Assembly: GCA_900708905.1 (NCBI GenBank)
Contig: CAADRB010000114.1
Coordinates: 1-64,000, forward strand
Direction: 5' to 3'
DNA: 64,000 nucleotides
Origin: Hymenolepis diminuta
Taxonomy: Eukaryota > Platyhelminthes > Cestoda > Cyclophyllidea > Hymenolepididae
The notes under the pieces are model-generated. The model was not told the DNA's origin. It saw nothing but the letters and a program-made list of their open reading frames with translations, and made no database searches. Positions 23,521-35,200 of the stretch are shown in pieces; position 1 is the stretch's first letter; each line of letters begins with the position of its first letter. The position numbers and the translations under genes are program-made.

Positions 23521-26500
23521 ATGGCCTGTAAAATGATATCAAGAGAAAATCTGAAGGGATGCTTTGCCATACTCATGGCCTGTTTCGGACTGGCCCCGCT
23601 GGGACAAGCCGCAACTTTAGGTGAGTGCTTCTCACAATTCTTCTCTAAATTAGACGTTCATTTTAGCCAATATGATGCCATACTTGGCCTCCTATCTGCA
23701 CAGCCATACGGATGCCGCTCTGGATTACAGCCATTCCATTTGGATTTCGTGTTGTCTACATGCAATTCAAGGCATTTCCACTCCTCTTACTACAACGCTT
23801 TTGCCTAAAGTGGGCCTAAGACCTCTTCTTTTTGTCGCTTGGCTAATTCACAGGTAAGAATATCATTAATTCTTAAATTTTATTTTGTCTAAATTATAAT
23901 TTAAAGAATTTTAAATCAATTATCGTTCTTATGGTAAATTTGCCCTTAACAAATACGTATAATCTTGGAGTTCGTAAATATGTGGCCTTTTGAGTTATCC
24001 TAATAAATAATATCAAGGTTCCAATATGAAGTAACAAATAAAGCCGTTAAAATGTCCTTCATTGGGCAAATATCATCTTTATTATTGTTTATTTAGTAGG
24101 CCATTTATTTGACAATCTAGGTTGTAAAGCATGTACATTTCAGTTTCACTGAAATTCAAACATCACCCACTTAGAACTTTTATACTCGAGACCTTAATAC
24201 TTAACATTTAAAATTATTGGGGAGAGTAAACTAAATAGAGGCGAAGACCTTCATACAAAATTTATTTTAAATCATACAATGAGAAATGCACGCAATAGTA
24301 AAGTTTACTTAAAAGTTGATGGTGTGATGAGAGGCGCAATACTTTTGATAATCGCTTTTGAATATATTGCAATAAAATGTATACGTCTGACAAAAATGAT
24401 ACTTTAATCCATATTTAAAAATAAAATTTTGACATAAAGATGTAAAACTTTCCATTTTATATTTACTGGAGAGTAAGGAGGGTAAAATATAAAGAAAACC
24501 ACCTTCGAGAAAATATTTTACTGCAGCTTTTTCGGCTTTGTGGAAAAAAGTATTTTGGTTCATTAATTCTAAGGAATATTGGAAGTAATGAAGCTGTTTT
24601 TCTAAAACGAAGTTTGGAAATCATTTGCAATTGCATTGCATTGTATTTCTTATATGCATTCCTACTCGACTACTTTTATCACATATTCACATTCCATGGT
24701 TTGTATTCGTTTAGTATGTTATATTTTACAAGTTACGATTTTTATATCCTACATTATATCATCGAAATTCAACTTTTCGTTCGTATTATATTTAATACTA
24801 TATTTATAAAGTAGTACCACATTACTGATATAAGAATCAGTTTTTGAGAAAGCAAAAATATAGTTAATGTTATCAAATATTGAGTACCTTAGGCTTGGTG
24901 CAATGACTGTTTGCAAGATAGTTAATATGAAATCATCAATTGTCCCACTTTCCCACAGCACAAAGACTAATTTCTTTAGGGCAGATTCCTTTAAGAAAGC
25001 GAGGCAGCCTGAATAATTTCAACATTATATCATTATATCATATTGTTATCTTAATTTATTTAAGGTTCAGAATACTCCAAGCAGTGAACCCTTTTTCTTT
25101 GGAAATGATCATGTCTAAATTTCTTCCAGTAGTATTTACCGTTATCTTGAAATTCAAAATTGAGTCTCGATTATTCCAACTCGTCTTTAGCGTCTTTAAA
25201 ATAAATCTATTTAGTTTAGGGATTCTGTTGACAATGGTGACACTCAAGGTTGGATTCTGGGCAGTTATATGTACCTACGCCATTATGACTGGCTGGGGAA
25301 TTGGATCCTCCTACGGTCTACTCCTATCAGCGGCTGCTTCGGTAAGCTAAGGAATAGTTGAATTTCTCGACGACTTTTAGTCCATGTACGGCTTTCTTCA
25401 ATTCTTTTTCTAACGAAGTTTGATTTACTTATCAACTCTGACATAATATAAACATTTTGGAAAAAAAATACATGAAGGTATCATTGAATGGAGCAATAAA
25501 ATGAACAATGAGCGGTGTAGAGATTTTTAAACATTTAAAATTTATGATATGGAGAAGGTAAAGTAGATTAGACTTATGCCTCTGCTATCAGAGGCCTAAG
25601 ACAGGTTTACTAGAAAATCAGTTATAATTATATCTGCTTTGACTATTTATGAACTTCGAGAATTGTTTGAAATTAGTGGTTTCCGAATCATCGAGGTCTG
25701 GTGGTCGGCATCTGTACGTGTGGATTTGGGGCTGGTGCCATTATTTTAACCCCGATTCAGACGCTCATCATTAATCCCAATAATACTGCTGTCAATAATG
25801 AATCCCAGTAAGCTCTTGAATAAAACCAATTTTATTACTCTTAGTTTTATAATGATCTCAATTAAAATAATTGGATATCTTTTTGAAAATATACGAAATT
25901 TAAATTTAGAATGTTTGACGACGAGGATTTATTGCAACGTGTGCCGAAATGCCTTCTAATAGTGGGTGGGATTATGGCATGCCTGCAATTGATTGGTTTT
26001 ATTTTTGTTCATCCTCGACCTGAAGAGAAGGTAATTCTTGTTTTACTAAATGTACCGCGATTTTATAAAATGTGTAATGGCTAGGTATCTTAAAGCTCAC
26101 CAAGGTGATTCCCACTTTTACTTTAGAAAATTGAAACTGGCGACATACTGATGGATGATTTCAACAACAACTCGACGTAAGCAAGGCCTAAACGATTACA
26201 TTTTAAATAATTTTGACTTTATACACCATTGTTCTTTCAAAAAATTTTCCCTTGCATGCGTGTTTACTCAAACACTTAATTAATCTCCTACACTTCAACC
26301 GCAATTTTACTTATTAATTCATGAATTAATTTTAAAAAATGCTTAATATTTTGTATCTTCCTTTGTAATCAATCTAATAGCTACAATTAATTCTAAAAGA
26401 TTTCTCCATGATGGTTTGAACGATACGGATCTGCCCCCCGGAAAGGTTCTAAAGAAGGTGGATATCTACCTCTTTTGGACAATTATGTGCTTTTCTATTA

Positions 26501-27343
26501 TTCCCCTCACGCTCATCACTGCAACAGTTAAAGTAGGCATTTGCAAATATATCCTTAAACGACAGAACTAACTCGAACCTATTTTATATACTATGGTGCT
26601 ATTAAGGTCGTTGGACAACGATCCATTCCAGACGATAAATACCTGAGTACGGTAGGCACCCTCGGAGCTGCTTTCAATACTCTGTCGAGAATTGCCTGGG
26701 GTCCAGTTGGCGACCATTTCTCTTATAAGGTGATCTACTGTAAAGACTAAAATTCCTTCTACTTATAGGTTTAAGTACTATCACTATTGATTTTCTAGGT
26801 TCCTCTAATTTGCTTAAACTGCTTTTATGGTATTATTTTAATTACCCTGCCTTTCATCCCATCTATCGCCACGGCTGGAAAGTATCTCTTTGCTGTTTGG
26901 GTGGTCTGCATCTATCTGTGTGTTGCTGGAAATTTCGTTTTTATACCGTTCGGCATTTCACGCGCCTTCGGACACAAATACTTTGCCGCTAATTACGCCA
27001 TCGTCTTCAGCGCATTTGTAAGTTCACCGACATTTAAACAGAAAATTAATAAAGTGCATAATTACTGGTATTTTCCGATCAGCTTCCTGGGAGTCTTATT
27101 TGTGCTTTGATTGTGTATTTCGTGACTTTGGAGCATTATCTTACGGAGATCTTTACGGCGTGTGGAGTTATATGTATAGGCAGTGAGTTTATTTATTCTG
27201 ATAATCTTATTAGCACCGCAAGAATGTCTTATTTAATTGACAATACTGTTTCCCTAGGTTCTATCACAGCGCTATTTTTGTACGACACTAGTGCTCCGAA
27301 GAATTGCCAGGCCATCCACTGTCATCGAAGAAAAGACAAATAA
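23521..27343 (+). CDS. Major facilitator transporter, oxalate/formate or monocarboxylate type
   Basis: Eleven exons join in phase: 23521-23620, 23667-23853, 25191-25341, 25677-25807, 25910-26030, 26127-26176, 26400-26532, 26607-26729, 26799-27017, 27083-27182, 27258-27343. The product is 466 residues, normal for a 12-helix major facilitator, in a cell or organelle membrane. Hydrophobic segments alternate with short loops throughout. Exon 4 begins WFPNHRGLVVGICTCGFGAG then LTPIQTLIINP, the hallmark between helices 4 and 5 of the oxalate:formate antiporter (OFA) and related monocarboxylate carriers. A hydrophilic loop (EEKKIETGDILMDD) follows helix 6, as in the family. The tail is Cys/His/Lys-rich. 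The true substrate cannot be told from sequence. Exon 3 has two acceptors 24 nt apart, both in frame (25191 or 25215), giving 466 or 458 residues. The gene converges with the tensin-like gene. Confidence 0.88.
23854..25190 (+). other. Largest intron of the transporter gene
   Basis: The 1337-nt intron between exons 2 and 3 starts GTAAGA and ends TCTTTAG. It is AT-rich, and the frames in it (for example 24309-24563 minus and 24614-24814 plus) are compositional, not genes. Confidence 0.7.
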
Positions 27344-28661
27344 ACTGCTTCATTGGTACGTCATTAAGCAATTTTCTGACTACTGGCTGATCAATCTGAT
27401 CTGTAGAAAAAATGCTTTTGTCTTCCTTTAACTGCAGCTATTTAATGAAAAATTTACATAAATTTGTAGAAAGGCTGTCTAACCGAGCAAGAATTTTATA
27501 AAGTTATTCACCTGAAACTCTATTATATGTTAGTTAATTGCAGTTTTCATAATGGATTCCTATTACTGGTTCGTCTGTATGGAAATATTGCTTTGCTCAT
27601 ACTAATTATAATTTTCATGAAATATATCCGAAAGATGTAATATCTTTTGATTGCGCAATAAGTAAACCGGCAAAAAGGAATGAGATATTTATTTCCAGTA
27701 CTCATGGTTCCCGAATTTTGTATGTTATTTTTTATGGTCCTTATAAGTGGATTATTTCTAAATTCTTGTACATTTTTAGAAAATACAAACTCTAACAATT
27801 CAACGAAATCGGATTTTAGCTGCACACCTTTTATTTCAAAAAATATAATTATTTCTCCTTTCAAAACCATATTCGTTCTTATTTCCAGTTTGCTTTCCCT
27901 CATTATCTATCTGCAAGCTTTCAATTTTCTTCCTGTTAAATAAATCACTTTACTAATTGTTTAATAATGTGTGTTTGTTAAAACATTCAGGCGCTTTTGT
28001 TCAGAGCGAAAGTCTCTTATTTTTTGTGTATAGCGGTTATTAACTCGCTCTCCAGTCGTTTCTTGTTACAACAATTGGAAAAACAAAACGATCGACTTAT
28101 TGAAGAGACTCAGATCAGGACAAAAAAACAAAACAAGAATAAGGCATCAAGAAAAAAGCATTCAAACACAGCGAGAAAAGAGGATAGATTTAGAGGGAAT
28201 TGGAAACAGATCAGAGAAAGTCAGATTCTATTGCCAAAATGAATGTCAGACAAATTTGAGAACGAGGATAATGATCACCTCTTGGTATATTTACTACATT
28301 CATCGATGGAATAAACGGAGAAATCGAGAGTAAATATGTCAATGGAAATTAAGGACAGGAAATATAAACTGTCCATAATGGAGCAGAGGAAAATATAGGT
28401 TGTTTATAAAAATAGTAGTTTTGTTGTTAAGAGAGAAAGAAATTGCTATAGGAAAACAACCAAAGATTCAAGGAGACAAAGAAACTAGTATTTTCTCATC
28501 ATATTAGCATACCTCAGTGCGTGGATGGATTTAAACCAATGCAGAGGGAAAACGACGGAAGGAATCCGAAATTTGGCAATCGAAATAAGATAAAGTGAAA
28601 AAGAAATTGGATTTGAAATAATATGGAGGCGCAGAGATGTAGATAAAATTCGATTAATTCC
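27344..28661. other. Convergent intergenic region between transporter and tensin-like genes
   Basis: This holds the 3' untranslated regions of two genes facing each other. AATAAA at 27939-27944 (plus) could end the transporter transcript; AATAAA on the minus strand at 27830-27835 could end the tensin transcript. From about 28080 to 28660 the plus strand is strikingly purine-rich, which makes Lys/Arg/Gln-rich open frames (28100-28333) that I regard as compositional. Confidence 0.5.
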
Positions 28662-29261
28662 TCAGCGATAATGGACGGGAAGATTTTGATTAATAAAGTT
28701 GATAAGACTCGAACTAGGTTGATGAGGTTCTAGTTGACACATCACATAGACAGCGTGCTCAGTCATGGTGAAACGCGTCTTCTTCACAACTATTGCAAAG
28801 ATTCTATTTATAAACAAAATAAGGATCAGCATTTTGTTAATCATTACGTTGAATAATTGGGCGAATTACTCTTTTGATGAACTTACTGAGAATCTGCCAC
28901 CCCGCGATTCTTTAATTCAATGGCATTGAACCTGTAACAAAATATTAACCACTAAATATCGGTATGTTTTAAAGCAAGTAAGTAGACTATGATGCTGAAA
29001 CATACACTCGTTCGTCGGGATCATAAGAGCAATAGAGAATCTTGTTTGCGGGGATGGATTTCTTTGTAAATCGTGTACTATTCTTATCAACAATTGTAAT
29101 GCCCTTGTTAATGGAACACATTACGGTTGCCTCGCATTTCTTCTTCAGTCCTTTCAAAGGGTTATTTGCTTGCGATAGAACCTGTTCTACAGCCCGTTTT
29201 ACAGCTGATTCGCCTTGTAGAGGGAAGACGTCAACGCTTCCCAAATACAACACATCAGTTG
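28662..29261 (-). CDS. Tensin-like gene: PTB-domain exons (last two)
   Basis: Exons 29261-29006 and 28803-28662 encode the C-terminal phosphotyrosine-binding domain. The first begins TDVLYLGSVDVFPLQG, the opening strand of tensin PTB domains, followed by an amphipathic helix (AVKRAVEQVL), GITIVDKN and ILYCSYDPDERV. The last exon continues IFAIVVKK and finishes with a helix SSLINFINQNL before TGA. In tensins this domain contacts the NPxY motif of beta-integrin tails. The join uses donor GT|GTATGT in phase 2 and acceptor AAATAG, giving a contiguous domain of the usual length. The hinge at V-I-F is slightly shorter than in vertebrate tensins. Confidence 0.9.
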
Positions 29262-32200
29262 CTGAAAATGTATTTCATTTCATTATTTAGTCAGATTATA
29301 TGAACAATTAGTTGGAAATATCTTACAGAAATCTGTTCCAGCAGTGCTATATCGACCTACTGAAGGACTTGCGGTTCCGCCGGCCAAGTAGGAGCTAGAT
29401 AAAGCGCTTCTCATAGGCACTTTGAGAAGAACTGGCAGAACACCTTGATGAATTGTGTGATCGTGGACGAAAGCTGATAAAGAAGGAAAGATGGGTTCAC
29501 TTTCAAATCCGCGTAGATGTACCGCGTCTCCGCCCTTCACGCGATTCAGCAAGAAAGTTCGCACTGGTTCACTATCATCTGTGAAGTTAAAAATACAAAA
29601 TAATTTCACCTTATTGTATTTTAGCTGTAACGTTTCTTTTGCAACCCACCCGCAGTTATTGGTACCCGTACAACCAAGGCGTAGCAATCTGGTTGCGACT
29701 TGCTTGTTCGAATAATGAAACGACCCGGTTCTTTGTTGATCAGCATCTGAGTAGCTTCTTGGCGAGTTGCATTAGGCCGGAACCAGTGAAAAGACATGTC
29801 ACTCGATAGCATGTGTCGGCTGTCGATGGTATCCAATGCCATATGATTAGTCTGACCTTGACCTGCGGTGTAACTGCCTCCGTGAAGACTTCCCGTTGAT
29901 GAACCCAGGCCTTATAAGTGCGCATTAGTTTGAAAAAGGAAGTAAGAAGACAGTTTCGATGGGTGTCATCAATCATAAAATGCACATACCGTTATAATTA
30001 CTCCAATGTGATTCATTCTGAACGGTTCGAGATCGATGTTCTGAAACGACCCTACCACCGTGTTGACGTGAAAGTGCTCTATTGGTTACAATAGAAAACC
30101 AGGTGAAGCAAAAAGAATAAGCATGAGTAACTTATCTATTTAATTGTGCTCATTCTGCAGTAAGTTTACAGTTTAAATATCTGATATATTTATCTAAATC
30201 TTCTTAACAGCCGATTCCTTATGTCTTTTCTTCTGGATTTTTCCATCTACTTAAATGATTTTCTTCTTCAGAGAATTTTATAATTATTAATGTCTCCTTG
30301 ATAAAACTAGGTTACAAAGCCTCTGATACGCTCTTTCCAGATCTTCCATAACCGCAGTTTGTTTTATTAATATCCGGTCAAATCTAAAACGCAATAAGAG
30401 CCAATGAAAAGTACTTTCACGACACAGCTTAAATTTTGCACTTCTAGCTTATAGGTCGATTAAATCGATGATAATGTAAGAATTAAAAGTAAATTGTCGC
30501 TTATTGATTTTCATCAATATTATAATATTTGAAACAATGTATTCTCCCAACTAATGTGATTACAGATTCTGAGCTTATTTCATTATGTTCGGGGCTTACT
30601 GTTATGCAGCCTTCCTGATACCAAAAAACTTTATCTGCTAATTAGACTTAACCCGCGCGTTCAACCTTCCAAATTACTGTGTGTGCATCGATTTGAACTC
30701 ATGATGCAAACTACTATAAAGGCATAAACTTTTGTGTGGCATTAAAAGGCATATTTTGAATGCAAATTTACTACTATTATTAAAAGAAAAATTACCATGA
30801 GAGCGGTTCCTCTCCGCATTCTAATAAATCATCTTTTGCGTTAATTTTAGAAGCTGTATGATTTCTGTTATCGATTTTGTTTTGTAATGTTTATAGATTA
30901 GTGGTGCCAATGTTTTACCTGCATTTAATTTAATATTGCATGAATCGCAAACAATCATCTACTGAAAATTTTCTGACCGATATTTTTTTATTAAGAAATA
31001 AGGTTTCCATTGACTTATAAAAATTTTTAAATTAATCAGTGTGGAAAATGCATACACTAGTAATGGAGACATGAAACGGCTTTCTCAGAGTCACTGAGGT
31101 ATATAATAGATCAAGCAACATTTAAAAAGAACTACTAATATGATTTTATTTTCTTTCTTATGCCCGGTGAATATAGAAAATATAGATTGATATGTTAAAA
31201 GTGATAGTAACTTTGCTCAAATACATCTGCACTTTTTAAACGGTGCCTATTTCGAAACACCCGAAATCGGCCAATATGAAATGCCATAAATGTTTCTCTG
31301 TATAGTTTCCAATCGGTATTTCTAAAGCGTAAAACAAAATAATGCGTAGCACCTAACCTCTGATATCATATTTGACACCCAATTAGAACATGCTTAAGAT
31401 AAGTGCACATGTTATCTGATTCGATTTTGTGATGAGTGGATGATTACTTGCTCAAGGCATCTATAGTACACACCTATTAGACGTCTTGGTTACGACATCA
31501 CACCGTTTAACTATGCTACGTTGATTTTATGCTCCAATATATCTTTGGAGCATGCAAAATTCCTGCTTCTTGTTGCCAGTTATCACGTGGGAAAGACCTC
31601 CTTGTTTGCAGCAAGTTTTAAAAAACTAATTGATATCTTATTAAGTGTTATAATTATGAGTCGTAACTCGTAGAGAAAATACTGATAAGTTTTAGAGTAA
31701 ATAAGAGATGGATTGCAGTATTCACAATTCAAGGACTACGGGGTTCATAACTTATATTCACATAATCATATGATCATATATCACTGTAGCAAATAGAATT
31801 AGTCACTCTTACGAGGGTTTATTCAATCAAAAATTAATTCCAAATTCATTTTGTTGCCATGTAAACTGAAGATTGTTTCAATATCAGATTATCTGCGTAA
31901 ATAATTTTTTCTTTTAGAGTATATCATTGATAAATAAATGATGAAATGGTCGGTGGAATAAAAAGAAGTCATGCCACGGTTAATCGCCCAATATTGGGCA
32001 AATGAAGAAGTCAAAGTCATCCAAATTCAGAGCTCTTATAACCTATCAAAATAAATCACGCTTAATTAAAATTTTTTGTATTTTCAGCAAGCATTTTGAA
32101 CAAAATTCGAAAAAATCATTGGGAGATTGTTATCCGTCAAGTTCTAAATCATTAATGTTTGGCACTCTCTCTCGTCAGCTTTAGGTCTAGGTTAGCTCAC

Positions 32201-35200
32201 TTGTGAAAGTAAACAAGAAATTTACTTTGCGCTATAATGTGAGAAAACACTGTGATTTGACCAAAAATTTTCAGTGTAGGTGGAGATAAACGATTTTTAA
32301 CTAAAATGTAATTAAATTAAAAATAGTTTACCAAAATTTTTGTTATACAAGGAAAAAATTGTACGAAAATTGTAAAATTATGACTTAAAATACAATTCAA
32401 TATACTAAATTATGGTAAACTCACGGTGATTGAGTTCCAGAGTAGTACTGACCTCTGTTACCTACGCCAGCAGAATAAGAACGACCTAAACCGAAAAAAT
32501 GTACATTTAAAGTAAATTAATAATAGAGGGACAATTATTAATGAAGTTAATGCAGGAGAACGAAGATGGTTAACCTGAAACATTGGTTGTCAAAGGGGAT
32601 TATATGAAGTAGTAATTGAAAGTTATAGTTAGTGGAAACTCTAGTGATTTTAATTCTTATTTCTGGGACGATGTAAGTTTCCCCACGGAATCTGATATCT
32701 GGGATATGCTAAACCGATAAGCAGATTTATTTTGGAAATTGCGCACTATGTCGTTTTATCACCAAAATGTGAAAACCCTTAATAGATATTGTGTGACACT
32801 TTGAAATATACAAACGAGAAAATCGATATATAATAGACAACAATTTTACTTAAATTTAGCACAATATTAGCTATATGCATCCTTCTTCATTCGAAATTTA
32901 TATCTAAATACCAGTTAATATAGTGAGAGAGTAATAAGGATATGTTATAATTTTTCGCTCTCTAACTACCTTATATTTGTTTTACAATAATTAATAGAGG
33001 AAAAATTCTTTGATTTAATATATTTTTACTACTGAAAACCATTGGATGATGAAAAAAGTGAAGGTCATTTTTAATTTGAGGATATTCCACCAAAAATGAC
33101 TTCGAAGAAAAGAATAAGTTAGTTTTCATTTGAATAGTATTAACAAAGGTTTCTGATTAAGGTTAGATGCAATTGTATTGAGTATTATATCACAAATTTT
33201 TGAAAGTTATAAGGACGGCAGATTAAATTCCTCCCAATAACAATTATTCTGAAGATTAGAAAGTTGAAAATGATAATTTTTAGATTACTTTTTGCAAGGA
33301 GCATCCAAGGAACAATAAAGTGTATTTATAACATTGGTTAAATTTAAATTAAAATGAAATTGTTTTCCCCTAAAGCGTTGTTAGTTTTCTAGCAAAAATA
33401 TTTGTTAGTGGAGAACCTCTTGGCTGAAGAGCTGCCATAATAGATTGGAGTCTAGATGAAGATGAAAGAGGGCTTCTCAACTGCATCTGTGGTGGTATTC
33501 TCTGACTTTGAAGCCGGACTTCTCTACCCTGAACTTGGGGGCTCAAGGTTGTGCTGGCTGATACTGCAGTAGGAGATATGACTGCCGTTGTGAGCGGTGG
33601 GGGTCGCTGGACATAGGACCCGATTGAATACTTACTCGTTGTAGATACAGCATCAACTATTGTTTTATTAGAAATTTTCAAATTATTTAATACTTATAAA
33701 ACTTCTTAGAACTGCGGGAATATTAAGGAAGTTAAAATTATAAGTGACATACCTGCAGTTTGAGAACCTGCCCTTGGCAGCGTCGCAGCATTCGAGCCAG
33801 ATTCTAGGTCCTGAATTCCGCGCCCAATTGGCAATAGGGAGACGATTTCCTGGCAGATTTCACCATATCCTGTCTCGGACATGCGTCTTGACGATCTGAG
33901 ATGCTAAAATATTTTAATAATGGTTTAATTTTAGCATCAAAAATATTAGAAGGAAAGTTAATGTCATATCAGATTTAGAGTCAATGAAAGTAATTCTATC
34001 TAAAAAGTCTTAGTTTAATGAAAATTGAGGCAAGTGCGATAAAAATTTAGTTAAACACAGAAAATTTTCTTTTAAGACTTGGTGTGGATGATAATAATGG
34101 AAAAAATTTTCGCATTGGCTGGAATTATTATGGAAAATGAAAATCAATAAGAATATATATATATATATATATTTCATTACCATTGAAAATACTATTTTAA
34201 GTGGCAGAGTCAAATTTTTCATTTTGTTAAGAACATAATGAGATTGATATCATTTTTCTTCAGCTTCTACTGAAGCCGTGTGATTATAGCACGTAGAATT
34301 TTAAAGAGAAGTCTTAATAAACCATTAAGTAAATTAATGAGGGTAAAACAATATTTAAATGAGTTGAAATGTGATTCCTGGAGTAAGCGTAAGAGATAAC
34401 GGGGTCAGTGTTGTCTATTTAGGATGGGAAGGGAGGAGGAAATTAGGGGTGAGAAAAAAACGGGCTATTATGAAGATTAGTCGTTTTCGTGTATTGCTTT
34501 AATTTAAATTTTTATTTTACTCCACCGGTGGAAAATAAAATATGCATCAATGAGCTTCTTCTTAACTTTATTAATCACTTCAGAAGTCACGTCATCAATG
34601 CAAATCAGAGCACATCCATTTGATGTGGATGACGGTCTGTATCAATTAAAATCATTGTACGAAAGTGGTTAGAATCAAAGGTCTCATAACAACTGATGTA
34701 GAAAAGCTGCGCTCTCCCAGAGTTAAGTGTTGTGAACACTCCCTCCTAATAAGCTTGAGACATTTGCCATTTTCTCTACTCCTAACATTCCCCTACCTGT
34801 GTAGAGCTCTGACCATAGGTATATTTTGCAAACAAAAAGAGAAAATCAAAACAAACAATTAAAATCCTAGAGAATTAGATAAATCTAGACGCCTCCAAAC
34901 AAATACATTTAAATGCGCATGAATCTAGTCACCAACTTTATCTTCAATTGTGCTATTTTATTCAATTTTATCTAGAAACATTAAAAATTTCCGATTTTCT
35001 AATCTGAAGGCGTTGTTTACAAAAAATTATTGAACTTAAATAAAAAAGACAATTGATCATTGATAAAGGGTTTGCAATTTATCGCAACTTATTTCATGGT
35101 CAATTCTTTTATAAAATAGGCTATCAAATATGCAGATCACATTCGTTTCCCCCCTACTTATTTTCCAGCGAAGGTAGTCTAGAGGTTTTAACAGGCCTTC

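Noticed and set aside
28100..28333. Lys/Arg/Gln-rich plus-strand frames after the transporter gene
   Set aside because: They follow from the purine-rich strand bias and lie in the convergent 3' region. No domain or splice signal supports them.
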